A stretch of 64,000 bases of DNA from Stutzerimonas stutzeri (GTDB taxonomy: Bacteria > Pseudomonadota > Gammaproteobacteria > Pseudomonadales > Pseudomonadaceae), in contig NZ_JAMOHZ010000003.1 in NCBI RefSeq assembly GCF_024448715.1, positions 186,001 to 250,000 of the forward strand, in the 5' to 3' direction. Shown in pieces: positions 37,769-47,314 of this stretch; position 1 is the first letter of the stretch, and each line of letters starts with the position of its first letter. Under the pieces are notes generated by a model that made no database searches, was not told the origin of the DNA, and saw nothing but the letters and a program-made list of their open reading frames with translations. A program made the translations under genes and the position numbers.

Positions 37769-39061
37769 ATGCGATTGCTGATGTGCCTGACCGCGTTGCT
37801 CACGCTGGTCGTAATGCCTGCCCACGCTGCGGATATCAGCATCGAGGAGTATGGCTACCCGTTGAGCAACCCATTCGAAGCGACGATCGCCACGACTCCC
37901 ACCGCGTTGCGCGCCGACGTACCCAGCGATGACGACATCGATCAGGCGGACTACAGCCTGCGGTTGCGCCCCGAACGCGAATTCATCCTGCCGGAAAACT
38001 TCTGGGCAGTTACGCGGCTGACCTACCGCTTGGCTCGGCAACCCGGCCCTGCCCCGCTGATGTTCATCATTTCCGGCACTGGTGCGAGCTACGCGTCGGC
38101 AAAAACCGAGTCGCTGAAGCGATTGTTTTACGGGGCTGGCTACCACGTGGTACAGCTGTCCTCGCCGACCAGCTTCGACTTCATCGCCGCCGCCTCGCGC
38201 TACGCCACCCCAGGCTACAGCCCTGGCGATGCCAAGGACCTGTATCGAGTAATGCAGGCGGTCCGGGCGCAGCAGCATGACCTGCCGGTAACCGAATTCA
38301 ATCTCACCGGCTACAGCCTCGGCGCGCTCAATGCAGCTTTCGTCAGCAAACTCGACGAGACCCGACAGAGCTTCAACTTCAAGCGGGTGCTGATGCTCAA
38401 CCCGCCGGTGAACCTCTACACCTCCATCAACAATCTCGACAAGCTGGTGCAGACCCAGGTCGAGGCGATCGACAGCACAACCACCTTTTATGAGGTCATT
38501 CTGGAAAAGCTCACGCGCTACTACCGTGAGAAAGGTGCGATCAACCTCGATGAGGCCATGCTATTCGACTTCCAGCAATCGGCCCTGCGACTGACCGACG
38601 AGCAAATGGCGATGCTGATCGGCTCGGTGTTCCGCTTTTCCGCTGCCGACATTGTCTTCACTTCCGATCTGATCAACCGACGCGGACTGATCGTGCCACC
38701 CGAGTACCCGATCGACGAGGGCACCAGCCTCGAGCCGTTCTTTCGCAGTGCGCTGCTCTGTGACTTCGATTGCTACATCACCGAACAGCTCATCCCCATG
38801 TGGCGCGCTCAGCAGGACGGCGGGAGCCTGGCACAGCTAATAGACCAGGTCAGCCTTTACGCACTGGAAGATTACCTGCGTACGAGCCCGAAGATCGCTG
38901 TCATGCACAACGCTGACGACATCATCCTCGGCGCCGGCGATCTCGGCTTCCTGCGACGGACATTCGGCGACCGCATGACGCTCTACCCACGAGGAGGCCA
39001 TTGCGGCAACCTCAATTACCGGGTCAACGCCCAAGACATGCTGGAGTTCTTCCGTGGTTAG
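37769..39061 (+). CDS. Exported alpha/beta hydrolase
   Basis: A 430-residue protein with a signal peptide (MRLLMCLTALLTLVVMPAHA, cleavage after AHA). An alpha/beta hydrolase core follows: the nucleophile elbow is LTGYSLGALNA near residue 190, a probable acid is in MHNADDIILG near 385, and the histidine is in RGGHCGNL near 412. An oxyanion strand PLMFIISGTGASY lies near 98. It is probably a periplasmic lipase or esterase. Its stop overlaps the GTG of the MlaA-like gene by eight bases, which ties it to phospholipid handling. The substrate is unknown. Confidence 0.85.
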   Translation: MRLLMCLTALLTLVVMPAHAADISIEEYGYPLSNPFEATIATTPTALRADVPSDDDIDQADYSLRLRPEREFILPENFWAVTRLTYRLARQPGPAPLMFIISGTGASYASAKTESLKRLFYGAGYHVVQLSSPTSFDFIAAASRYATPGYSPGDAKDLYRVMQAVRAQQHDLPVTEFNLTGYSLGALNAAFVSKLDETRQSFNFKRVLMLNPPVNLYTSINNLDKLVQTQVEAIDSTTTFYEVILEKLTRYYREKGAINLDEAMLFDFQQSALRLTDEQMAMLIGSVFRFSAADIVFTSDLINRRGLIVPPEYPIDEGTSLEPFFRSALLCDFDCYITEQLIPMWRAQQDGGSLAQLIDQVSLYALEDYLRTSPKIAVMHNADDIILGAGDLGFLRRTFGDRMTLYPRGGHCGNLNYRVNAQDMLEFFRG

Positions 39062-39824
39062 ACGTCAACTGCTTGCACTGCTGTTACTGGCTAGCGGCAT
39101 CGCCCATGCCCAGACGCCAATTGCCGATGAGGACGGTTTCACCCATCCGCTGCGCAATTTGGAGTTCAACCCGGGGCTGGACCAGCACGAGTTCGAGCGC
39201 GCCACCTTCGACGCCCTGAACATCTATGATCCCTGGGAGTCGCTGAACCGGCGCATGTATTACTTCAACTATCGCCTGGATCAGTGGGTGATGCTGCCGG
39301 TGGTCCGCGGCTACCGTTATGTCACCCCGCGTATCGTGCGCACCGGCGTGAGCAACTTTTTCGACAACCTCGGCGAGATACCGACGCTGTTCAACAGCGT
39401 TGCGCAACTCAAGGGCGAGCGAGCGATGAGTACCACGGCGCGGTTGCTGTTCAACACGATCCTCGGCGTAGGCGGCATCTGGGACCCGGCCACGTTGATG
39501 GGGCTCCCACGTTACAACGAGGACTTCGGCCAGACATTAGGCTTTTATGGCGTCCCGCACGGGCCCTATCTGATTCTTCCGGCGCTTGGCCCGTCGAATC
39601 TGCGGGACACCGCCGGGCAGGTAGCAGATTTCGGAATCGAGCAGCAGGTCGACTATTTCAACTACGCCGAGGCCAGCGGCGGCGAGTTCGGCCTTACCGC
39701 GCTGCGGCTGATCGACATCCGTCACACCACGAATCTTCGCTATGGCCAGCTCAACTCGCCCTTCGAGTACGAAAAAGTCCGCTACGTCTACACTCGGGCG
39801 CGGGAGCTGCAAATCGAGGAGTAA
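39054..39824 (+). CDS. MlaA/VacJ family protein without a lipobox
   Basis: A 256-residue protein with the MlaA pattern: YDPWESLNRRMYYFNYRLDQWVMLPVVRGYRYVTP, RTGVSNFFDNLGEIPTLFNSVAQ and EDFGQTLGFYGVPHGPYLILPALGPSNLRDTAG. MlaA takes misplaced phospholipid out of the outer membrane. Its signal peptide (LLALLLLASGIAHAQ) ends in a signal peptidase I site with no cysteine, so it should not be lipidated, unlike classical MlaA. The start is GTG, inside the end of the hydrolase gene. The other mla genes are not here. Confidence 0.9.
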   Translation: MVRRQLLALLLLASGIAHAQTPIADEDGFTHPLRNLEFNPGLDQHEFERATFDALNIYDPWESLNRRMYYFNYRLDQWVMLPVVRGYRYVTPRIVRTGVSNFFDNLGEIPTLFNSVAQLKGERAMSTTARLLFNTILGVGGIWDPATLMGLPRYNEDFGQTLGFYGVPHGPYLILPALGPSNLRDTAGQVADFGIEQQVDYFNYAEASGGEFGLTALRLIDIRHTTNLRYGQLNSPFEYEKVRYVYTRARELQIEE

Positions 39825-39917
39825 TCGAATGCTTCGATTGGAAGCACAGGAATTTCGCATCTTTCGATCGGCTAGTGAGAGGTAATCTTCGCTCAATCAG
39901 CAGCGGAGTGACCTGTC

Positions 39918-40763
39918 ATGCCCATACGTGAAATTCTCGCCATCAGCACCGGCCGCGCCACCTCTGACGGCGCCGGTGTAAGCCTGACCCGCCTGTTCGG
40001 CGGCGCCACGCCGGAGCGGTTCGATCCCTTTCTGATGCTCGACGAGTTCGGCTCGGACAACCCGGATGAGTACATCGCTGGCTTCCCGCCGCACCCGCAC
40101 CGCGGCTTCGAAACGATCACCTACATGATCGAGGGCCGCATGCGCCACGAAGACCACCTGGGCAATGTCGGCTTGCTCGAAAGCGGCGGCGTGCAATGGA
40201 TGACTGCGGCGCGCGGGGTGGTTCACAGTGAAATGCCGCAGCAGGAACGCGGCGTGATGCGTGGCTTTCAGCTGTGGCTGAACCTACCGGCGAAAAGCAA
40301 GATGAGCGACCCGGACTACCGGGACTTCGCGCCTGCGGAAATACCTCATGTCAGGCTGTCGAGCGGCGTCGAAGCGGTGATCATCGCTGGGCGATTCCAG
40401 GCCGAAGGCATCGAGCAGCCAGGCGCAGTGCAACGACCAGACACCGACCCGCAGCTGTTCGATTTGCACATGCCTGCCGGCGCTCGCATAAGCCCGAGAA
40501 TTGCCGATGGGCATCGGCTGATGCTTTATGTGTTCGAGGGCGAAATTTCGGTTGCTGGGCAAAGCATTGCCAGGAATCAGCTGGCCAGGCTGTCCGAGCA
40601 GGGCGAGCTGGAGCTGACAACCGGCCAGGGGGCTCGTGTGCTGCTTCTGGCAGGCCATCCCATAGGCGAGCCGATCGTCCAGTACGGTCCCTTCGTGATG
40701 AACAGCCGGGAGGAGATCGAACAGGCCTTGCGCGATTTCCGCGACGGCATTCTTACGGAGTGA
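39918..40763 (+). CDS. Pirin family protein
   Basis: A 281-residue bicupin. The N-terminal metal-binding cupin has PPHPHRGFETITYMIEGRMRHEDHLGN, giving the three histidines and glutamate of pirins. The C-terminal cupin is degenerate (HRLMLYVFEGEISV). Some bacterial pirins are quercetinases; others bind enzymes. GGAG precedes the ATG at 39918. Its last 11 bases overlap the convergent acyltransferase gene. Confidence 0.93.
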   Translation: MPIREILAISTGRATSDGAGVSLTRLFGGATPERFDPFLMLDEFGSDNPDEYIAGFPPHPHRGFETITYMIEGRMRHEDHLGNVGLLESGGVQWMTAARGVVHSEMPQQERGVMRGFQLWLNLPAKSKMSDPDYRDFAPAEIPHVRLSSGVEAVIIAGRFQAEGIEQPGAVQRPDTDPQLFDLHMPAGARISPRIADGHRLMLYVFEGEISVAGQSIARNQLARLSEQGELELTTGQGARVLLLAGHPIGEPIVQYGPFVMNSREEIEQALRDFRDGILTE

Positions 40764-41703
40764 TGGGCTTTTTCGGCAGCTTACGGTAAAGACTCGGCTC
40801 ACCCACCGGGCGCGTCTTGAAGCGGCGGTGAGCCCAAAGGTATTGTTCAGGACGTTGCCGAACCGCGTCTTCGACCCACTCGTTGATGCGTCGGCAGTCG
40901 GCTTCCTCGCTTTCACCGGGGAAATCAGCCAGCGGCGGATGAATCACCAATCTGTAGCCGGAGCCATCGCCAAGGCGCTCCTGCGTATACGGAACGACAC
41001 GCGCCTTGCCGAGGCGGGCAAACTTGGTAGTAGCCGTCACGGTTGCTGCATTAATGCCGAACCAGGGGACGAAAAGGCTTTGCTTGCGTCCGTAATCCTG
41101 ATCCGGCGCATACCAGATAGCCCGACCGGCACGCAGTACCTTGAGCATCGCCCGTACGTCTTCACGTTCGATGGCGCTGGCATCTAGATTGTGCCGCTCG
41201 CGCCCGCGTCGCTGGACGAAGTCGAACACCGCATTGTTGTGCTCGCGATACATGCCGTCGATGGTGTGACGCTGACTCAACAAGGCTGCGCCGATTTCCA
41301 GCGTGGTGAAATGCAGCGCCATAAGGATTACGCCCTGCCCCTCGGCCTGCGCCTGCTGCAGATGCTCCAGACCCTCGATTTGCGCCAATCGCTGCAAGCG
41401 CGCCTTTGGCCACCACCAGCTCATGGCCATTTCAAAAAAGGCGATACCGGTCGAGGCGAAGTTCTCGCGCAACAGCCGCTCGCGCTCTTTCTCGTTCATC
41501 TCGGGGAAACACAATTGCAGGTTGCGCCGCGCAATATGTCGACGCGAACGGGCAACACGATACATCAGCGCACCGAGGCCGCGCCCAAGTAGCAGCAATG
41601 CCCGATAAGGCAGCTGGACCACCAGCCACAACAAACCCAGGCCCAGCCAAAGCAGCCAGAAACGTGGATGAAGAAAGGATGTGTGAAAACGAGGACGATC
41701 CAT
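40753..41703 (-). CDS. Lipid A biosynthesis acyltransferase (LpxL/HtrB family)
   Basis: A 316-residue inner-membrane acyltransferase. An N-terminal anchor (FWLLWLGLGLLWLVVQLPYRALLLLG) precedes the catalytic HX4E motif, GVILMALHFTTLEIGAAL near residue 128, and IWYAPDQDYG near 205. It adds a secondary acyl chain to lipid A. The ATG at 41703 gives the usual family start (DRPRFHTSFLHPRFW). It is divergent from minC, as PA3242 is from PA3243. Confidence 0.92.
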   Translation of the reverse strand: MDRPRFHTSFLHPRFWLLWLGLGLLWLVVQLPYRALLLLGRGLGALMYRVARSRRHIARRNLQLCFPEMNEKERERLLRENFASTGIAFFEMAMSWWWPKARLQRLAQIEGLEHLQQAQAEGQGVILMALHFTTLEIGAALLSQRHTIDGMYREHNNAVFDFVQRRGRERHNLDASAIEREDVRAMLKVLRAGRAIWYAPDQDYGRKQSLFVPWFGINAATVTATTKFARLGKARVVPYTQERLGDGSGYRLVIHPPLADFPGESEEADCRRINEWVEDAVRQRPEQYLWAHRRFKTRPVGEPSLYRKLPKKPITP

Positions 41704-41863
41704 CAGCAAGCTCGAACCGGTAAAAGCGCGCATTCTAGCGATAAATCGCCTACGCATGCGGCTGCGTCTCGATGCACGGCATCCGTCCGATCAGGCTGAC
41801 GGCACTTGCAGGCCGCGGCTTGCCCCGCTATAAGTCCTCGCCATTTACCGCAGCAGGCAGACC

Positions 41864-42595
41864 ATGAGCCAAGCCGATCTTTCCGACCAAGCCCCCGTAT
41901 TCCAGCTCAAGGGCAGCATGCTGGCCATCACCATACTGGAACTGGCACAGAACGACCTGGAGCGTCTCGATCGGCAGCTCGCCGTGAAGGTCGAACAAGC
42001 ACCGGACTTTTTCAACAACACGCCGTTGGTGCTCGCGCTGGACAAGCTTCCGGCCAACTGCGATCTCGATCTTCCCGCGCTCATCGCTCTCTGCCGCAAG
42101 CACGGCCTGCGTACTCTGGCGCTACGTGCCGGCGACCCGCAGATCATCGCAGCAGCAGGCGCGCTTGATCTACCCGTATTACCGCCGTCTGGAGCCAAGG
42201 AACGCAAGCTGGACATCTCCAGCAAGGCCGCTGCGCAACCGGCCAAGCCCGCCGAACCGGCCTACCGGCCTACTCGCGTCGTCACCACGCCGATCCGCGG
42301 CGGCCAACAGGTCTATGCCCAGGGCGGCGATCTGGTCGTACTTGCCGCTGTCAGCCCAGGCGCGGAACTTCTCGCCGATGGAAACATCCATGTCTACGGT
42401 CCGTTGCGCGGGCGCGCCCTCGCCGGCATCAAGGGCGACACCAACGCGCGAATATTCTGCCAGCAGCTCGCCGCCGAGATGGTCTCCATCGCCGGTCAGT
42501 ACAAGGTCGCAGAAGACCTGCGGCGCGATCCTTTATGGACCGAAGCAGTACAGATGAAGCTATCTGGCGACGTGTTGAACATCACCCGCCTTTAA
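41864..42595 (+). CDS. minC: Septum site-determining protein MinC
   Basis: A 243-residue inhibitor of FtsZ ring formation. The N-terminal domain (1-110) begins [15 protein letters not shown]; the C-terminal beta-helix domain has [49 protein letters not shown], which binds MinD and FtsZ. AGGCAG lies upstream of the ATG. It is the first gene of minCDE. Confidence 0.96.
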   Translation: MSQADLSDQAPVFQLKGSMLAITILELAQNDLERLDRQLAVKVEQAPDFFNNTPLVLALDKLPANCDLDLPALIALCRKHGLRTLALRAGDPQIIAAAGALDLPVLPPSGAKERKLDISSKAAAQPAKPAEPAYRPTRVVTTPIRGGQQVYAQGGDLVVLAAVSPGAELLADGNIHVYGPLRGRALAGIKGDTNARIFCQQLAAEMVSIAGQYKVAEDLRRDPLWTEAVQMKLSGDVLNITRL

Positions 42596-42687
42596 CGGAT
42601 ACTTCCGCGAATTTTCAAGCACCAAAACGGGCTTACCGTGAGCCGAATCGGCTACGGTCCCGATTTCCATATTTAGGGTGAATCACC

Positions 42688-43503
42688 TTGGCCAAGATCC
42701 TCGTAGTCACTTCCGGCAAAGGTGGCGTCGGTAAAACCACTACCAGCGCCGCCATCGGTACCGGCCTCGCCCTGCGCGGCCACAAGACCGTCATCGTCGA
42801 CTTCGACGTTGGCCTGCGTAACCTGGACCTGATCATGGGTTGCGAGCGCCGTGTGGTGTATGACTTCGTCAACGTCATTCAGGGCGACGCCACCCTCACC
42901 CAGGCCCTGATCAAAGACAAGCGTCTCGAGAACCTTTATGTACTGGCCGCCAGCCAGACTCGTGACAAGGACGCTCTGACACTCGAAGGCGTCGGCAAGG
43001 TAATCGACGAGCTGGCCAAAACCTTCGAGTTCGTCATTTGCGACTCCCCTGCCGGTATCGAGAAAGGTGCACACCTGGCGATGTATTTCGCCGATGAAGC
43101 CATCGTCGTGACCAACCCCGAAGTGTCCTCGGTTCGCGATTCGGATCGTATGCTCGGTCTGCTGGCGAGCAAGTCCCGCCGCGCTGAAAACGGTGAAGAT
43201 TCGATCAAGGAACATCTGCTACTGACCCGCTACAACCCTGAACGGGTAGTCAAAGGCGAAATGCTCGGCGTCGAGGATGTCGAAGAAATCCTGTCTATCC
43301 GCCTGCTGGGCGTTATCCCTGAGTCCCAAGCTGTACTCAAGGCATCCAACCAGGGTGTACCGGTCATCCTCGATGACCAGAGCGACGCCGGCCAGGCCTA
43401 TAGCGACGCCGTCGACCGACTGCTGGGCAAGGATGTGGATCATCGCTTCCTTGACGTGAAGAAGCAGGGCTTCCTGCAACGCCTGTTTGGAGGCCGCGAA
43501 TGA
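42688..43503 (+). CDS. minD: Septum site-determining ATPase MinD
   Basis: A 271-residue deviant Walker A ATPase ([16 protein letters not shown], residues 8-23). It has [24 protein letters not shown] and a C-terminal amphipathic membrane helix ([12 protein letters not shown]). It moves MinC to the membrane and oscillates with MinE. The start is TTG at 42688 with AGGGTG eight bases before; this start gives the family's [12 protein letters not shown]. The gene overlaps minE by four bases. Confidence 0.97.
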   Translation: MAKILVVTSGKGGVGKTTTSAAIGTGLALRGHKTVIVDFDVGLRNLDLIMGCERRVVYDFVNVIQGDATLTQALIKDKRLENLYVLAASQTRDKDALTLEGVGKVIDELAKTFEFVICDSPAGIEKGAHLAMYFADEAIVVTNPEVSSVRDSDRMLGLLASKSRRAENGEDSIKEHLLLTRYNPERVVKGEMLGVEDVEEILSIRLLGVIPESQAVLKASNQGVPVILDDQSDAGQAYSDAVDRLLGKDVDHRFLDVKKQGFLQRLFGGRE

Positions 43504-43757
43504 ACCTCCTCGACTTCTTTCGTGAACGCAAGAAGAAGGAAACGCCTGCCAACATCGCCAAGGAACGCCTGCAGATCATCGTCGCCCATGAGCGCGGCCA
43601 GCGTACACAGCCGGATTACCTACCAGCCCTGCAGAAGGAACTGGTCGAGGTGATTCGCAAGTACGTCAACATCGACAGCGATCAGGTTCAGGTCGCCCTG
43701 GAAGATCAGGGCAGCTGTTCGATCCTCGAGCTGAACATTACGCTGCCGGATCGTTAA
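43500..43757 (+). CDS. minE: Cell division topological factor MinE
   Basis: An 85-residue protein with the MinD-contact helix at the N-terminus ([30 protein letters not shown]) and the dimer domain after it. It stimulates MinD ATPase and sets the Min oscillation. Its ATG overlaps the minD stop (ATGA), which gives coupling. The last A of its stop codon is the first base of the inverted repeat element that follows. Confidence 0.97.
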   Translation: MNLLDFFRERKKKETPANIAKERLQIIVAHERGQRTQPDYLPALQKELVEVIRKYVNIDSDQVQVALEDQGSCSILELNITLPDR

Positions 43758-43896
43758 AAATCTGTCTGTATCTGCTGCGCGTCGGCCCTGCTGCGTTAAA
43801 AACAGGCTCGGAATGCTCATTTACAACAGTAAACTCCGCTTCCTCGCCTGTTTTTGCCTTGCAGGGCTCTAGCTCGCGAGATCCAAAACAGATTTT
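43757..43896. repeat. Long imperfect inverted repeat after minE
   Basis: The ends AAAATCTGT (43757-43765) and ACAGATTTT (43888-43896) are inverted, and pairing continues inward in blocks (GCCCTGC, then AAAAACAGGC on both arms). It makes a large hairpin of about 140 bases between minE and rluA. It may serve as terminator of minCDE or be a MITE-like or REP-like element; its centre resembles the 33.8 kb element. Confidence 0.65.
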
Positions 43897-43957
43897 CAGT
43901 AACACTTCTGGCGGAAGGCGACCCACGGGTCGCCGTCTTTGTTAATCGGAAATGCAG

Positions 43958-44593
43958 ATGCCGCTGAGCAACATCCAGATCGTCTATCAGGACGTCGCCC
44001 TGCTGGTGATCAACAAGCCCACCCTGCTCCTCTCCGTCCCCGGCCGCGCCGATGACAACAAGGATTGCCTGGTTACCCGATTGCAGGAGAACGGCTACCC
44101 GGAAGCTCGTACCGTCCATCGTCTGGACTGGGAAACCTCCGGCCTGATCGTACTAGCGCGCGACGCGGACACTCATCGCGAGCTGTCACGACAGTTCCAT
44201 GATCGCGAGACGGAAAAGGCCTACACCGCGCTGTGCTGGGGCGAGCCGGAACAGGACACTGGAAGCATCGACCTGCCGCTGCGCTACGATCCGCCGACCA
44301 AACCGCGGCACGTCGTAGACCATGAGCTGGGTAGGCACGCACTGACTTACTGGCGCGTACTCGAACGCTGCGGTCATTACAGTCAAGTCGAATTGACACC
44401 GATCACCGGACGCTCGCATCAGCTGCGCGTGCATATGCTATCGATCGGTCATCCGCTGCTCGGCGACCGCCTCTATGCACACGAACAAGCGTTGGCCGCA
44501 CATGATCGGTTATGCCTGCACGCCAGCATGCTCGCTCTGACCCACCCGCAAACGGGCGTGCGTTTACGCTTCGATTGCCCGGCACCCTTCTAG
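43958..44593 (+). CDS. rluA: RluA family pseudouridine synthase
   Basis: A 211-residue enzyme with the catalytic motif RTVHRLDWETSGLIVLAR (Asp in HRLD, near residue 53), an N-terminal strand IVYQDVALLVINKPTLLLSVPG, and ITGRSHQLRVHMLSIGHPLLGDRLYA near 150. It should modify 23S rRNA U746 and tRNA U32 if it is the RluA orthologue; short length and place after minE (as PA3246) support that. The ATG at 43958 is preferred over 43952, since GGAAAT stands at a better distance. Confidence 0.9.
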   Translation: MPLSNIQIVYQDVALLVINKPTLLLSVPGRADDNKDCLVTRLQENGYPEARTVHRLDWETSGLIVLARDADTHRELSRQFHDRETEKAYTALCWGEPEQDTGSIDLPLRYDPPTKPRHVVDHELGRHALTYWRVLERCGHYSQVELTPITGRSHQLRVHMLSIGHPLLGDRLYAHEQALAAHDRLCLHASMLALTHPQTGVRLRFDCPAPF

Positions 44594-44725
44594 GAAGCCG
44601 CTGAGGCTGGAGGCTGAACAAAAGGCAGCCCACATCTTCGTTGCCTGATGCGTTCTGCGCAGTCCCTAGCCTCCTGAGGCTTCCCAATACGATAAACTCC
44701 GAGACATTGCCGTCTGGAGCCAATC

Positions 44726-46015
44726 ATGCGCGAAGAACTCAACCAGGGTCTGATCGATTACCTCAAGGCCTCTCCCACACCGTTTCATGCCACTCGTAGT
44801 CTCGCCCGCAATTTGCAGGCAGCCGGGTACGAGGCGCTGGACGAAAGCGAGACGTGGCACACCGAGCCTGGCGGTCGTTATTACGTCACCCGTAACGACT
44901 CCGCGATCATTGCTTTCCAGCTTGGCAGCAAGTCGGTTATCGAGCATGGGATGCGCCTGGTTGGCGCCCACACGGACAGTCCCTGCTTGCGGGTCAAGCC
45001 GCAGCCGGAACTGCAGCGCCAAGGGTTTTGGCAGCTGGGCGTGGAAGTCTATGGCGGCGCGCTACTGGCGCCCTGGTTCGACCGCGATCTGTCATTGGCC
45101 GGGCGCGTCACCTACAGTCGCGACGGTCGGATCGAAAGCCAGCTGATCGATTTCAAGCTACCGATCGCCGTAATCCCGAGTCTCGCCATTCACCTCAACC
45201 GCGAAGCCAACCAGGGCTGGGCGATCAATCCGCAGAACGAGCTACCGCCTATATTGGCGCAGATCGCCAGCGAGGAAAGCCCGGATTTCCGGGCGTTACT
45301 GGCCGACCAGCTCAGCCGCGAACACGGCCTGGTCGCCGACGTGGTGCTGGATTTCGAGTTGAGTTTCTACGACACCCAGTCCGCCGCGGTCATCGGCCTC
45401 AACGGTGAGTTTATTGCCGGTGCCCGACTGGACAACCTATTGTCATGCTTCGCTGGGCTGCAAGCGCTGTTGCGAGCTAGCTCGGAGGAAACCTGCGTAC
45501 TGGTCTGCACCGATCACGAGGAAGTGGGTTCCTCCTCGATGTGCGGTGCGGACGGGCCTTTCCTGGAGCAGGTGCTACGTCGCGTGTTGCCCGAAGGCGA
45601 AGCATTTCAGCGCAGCATCAACCGCTCACTGCTGATTTCAGCCGATAACGCGCATGCGGTGCACCCCAACTACATCGACAAGCATGACGGCAACCACGGG
45701 CCAAAACTCAACGCCGGTCCAGTGATCAAGGTCAACAGCAATCAGCGTTACGCCACCAGCAGCGAAACCGCCGGTTTCTTCCGCCATCTCTGCCTGGAGA
45801 ACGAGGTATCGGTACAAAGCTTCGTCACCCGTAGCGACATGGGTTGCGGCTCAACCATCGGCCCCATTACGGCCAGCCAGCTTGGCGTGCGGACCGTGGA
45901 TATTGGCCTGCCGACCTTTGGCATGCATTCCATTCGTGAGCTAGCTGGCAGTCAGGACCTGGCGCACTTGGTGAAGGTACTCAGCGCATTCTATTCGAGC
46001 GCAGAGCTCCCTTGA
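44726..46015 (+). CDS. apeB: M18 family aminopeptidase
   Basis: A 429-residue di-zinc aminopeptidase. Metal and catalytic blocks are [15 protein letters not shown] near residue 78, [15 protein letters not shown] near 230, [16 protein letters not shown] near 260 and [12 protein letters not shown] near 310, with [12 protein letters not shown] near the end. It removes N-terminal residues from peptides in the cytoplasm. GGAG precedes the ATG. It follows rluA by about 130 bases, as PA3247 follows PA3246. Confidence 0.93.
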   Translation: MREELNQGLIDYLKASPTPFHATRSLARNLQAAGYEALDESETWHTEPGGRYYVTRNDSAIIAFQLGSKSVIEHGMRLVGAHTDSPCLRVKPQPELQRQGFWQLGVEVYGGALLAPWFDRDLSLAGRVTYSRDGRIESQLIDFKLPIAVIPSLAIHLNREANQGWAINPQNELPPILAQIASEESPDFRALLADQLSREHGLVADVVLDFELSFYDTQSAAVIGLNGEFIAGARLDNLLSCFAGLQALLRASSEETCVLVCTDHEEVGSSSMCGADGPFLEQVLRRVLPEGEAFQRSINRSLLISADNAHAVHPNYIDKHDGNHGPKLNAGPVIKVNSNQRYATSSETAGFFRHLCLENEVSVQSFVTRSDMGCGSTIGPITASQLGVRTVDIGLPTFGMHSIRELAGSQDLAHLVKVLSAFYSSAELP

Positions 46016-46027
46016 TCGCAGCACATC

Positions 46028-46048
46028 CAGGCGCGTAATACGCGCCTG
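46028..46048. terminator. Bidirectional hairpin between apeB and the oxidoreductase
   Basis: CAGGCGCG and CGCGCCTG form a perfect eight-base stem around taata, between two convergent stops. The T-run is weak on both strands, so the terminator call is tentative. Confidence 0.5.
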
Positions 46049-46054
46049 AGTCGC

Positions 46055-47017
46055 TTATTGCAGGCTATCGTCAATTACCAACGCGACCTTGCCAGAGACT
46101 TGGTTACTGGCTAGGGCAGCAAATGCGGCCTCGGCATCGCGAATCGGAAAACTGAGCTCCAACCGGGGCGATAACGTCTTGTCAGCAAACAGCGGCCACA
46201 ACTTCTCATACATTTCCGCCAGCAAGCCGGCTTTGTAATCGGCGTTGCGGCTGCGCAGCGTCGAGCCAATCAGCTGGATGCGCTTGGCCAGAAGACCAGC
46301 CAGATCCATCTCCGCTTTGCGCCCACCCATCAGACCGATGATTACCCAACGCCCGTCCGTTGCGAGCAGCTGTGTATTGATTGCCGCGTACTTGGCGCCG
46401 ACCGGATCTAGGATCATGTCAAACGGTCCGAAATCGCGAAGCGCTTCCAGCGACTCCTCTCGCAGCACGCCGCCACGCGCACCCAGCGATTCGCAATAGG
46501 CCAGACGTTCAGCCGAACCGACACTGACCCAGCACGGATTATCGAACGCTTTGCAGAGCTGAATCGCGGCCGAACCGACGCCACTGGCACCAGCATGCAA
46601 CAGGACCTTTTCGCCAGGCTGTAGCGCGCCCAGGCGAAACAGATTCAGCCAGGCGGTGGAATAGACCTCTGGGATCACCGCAGCCTCCGTCAGGGATAGT
46701 CCCTGCGGAACCGGAAGCACGTGACGGCCGTCGACCACGACCTCCTCCGCCATGCCGCCACCTGCCAGCAATGTGCAAACCCGGTCGCCAATCTTGTGCG
46801 AAACGTTGGCACCTACTTCGCTGATCACCCCGGCGCATTCCAAGCCAAGAATATCGGTCACGCCCGGTGGTGGTGGATAATGACCGGCGCGCTGCAACAG
46901 ATCCGCCCGGTTCAGGCCCGCCGCCGCCACCCGAATCCTCACCTGCCCTTCACCGCACGCCGGAGCCGCGCGCTCTGCCCACTCGACCTGTCCTTCAACG
47001 CCTTGCAATGCCTTCAT
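46055..47017 (-). CDS. NAD(P)H quinone oxidoreductase (PIG3-like, zinc-free)
   Basis: A 320-residue medium-chain reductase of the quinone oxidoreductase branch. It has AAAGLNRADLLQRAGHYPPPPGVTDILGLECAG, a cofactor site LLHAGASGVGSAAIQLCK near residue 145, and lacks the structural zinc cysteines. TIGR02824/PIG3-like proteins reduce quinones with NADPH. GGAGG lies six bases before the ATG. It is convergent with apeB. Confidence 0.92.
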   Translation of the reverse strand: MKALQGVEGQVEWAERAAPACGEGQVRIRVAAAGLNRADLLQRAGHYPPPPGVTDILGLECAGVISEVGANVSHKIGDRVCTLLAGGGMAEEVVVDGRHVLPVPQGLSLTEAAVIPEVYSTAWLNLFRLGALQPGEKVLLHAGASGVGSAAIQLCKAFDNPCWVSVGSAERLAYCESLGARGGVLREESLEALRDFGPFDMILDPVGAKYAAINTQLLATDGRWVIIGLMGGRKAEMDLAGLLAKRIQLIGSTLRSRNADYKAGLLAEMYEKLWPLFADKTLSPRLELSFPIRDAEAAFAALASNQVSGKVALVIDDSLQ

Positions 47018-47314
47018 GCTGCCTCCATAGTGGTTCGTACCTGCGCCCGCTCAACCGTTACTCGTCGGCAGTGCAGGCCGTTGATGAATGCTGCGTCAGG
47101 CTACATAGCGCTACACCCGTCTAAAACCATCGTTTACCGATCCGGTAAAGGTCTTGGCCGGGGTTCGCCCTGTCAGCCTGGCGCGATCTCCATCACGGCG
47201 TGCTAGCCGCCAGGTACCATCGGGCTGCTGTTTTTTCCGCTGGGCGGCCCCCGTCCGGCGCCTGATTGATGGCCTAATATGCGTTATTACCCAGCCTTGC
47301 GTCGCCCCTTGGAA

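Noticed and set aside
37600-37932. Plus-strand open frame of 110 codons before and into the hydrolase gene
   Set aside because: It overlaps the hydrolase signal peptide in another frame and has the arginine-rich composition of a shadow.
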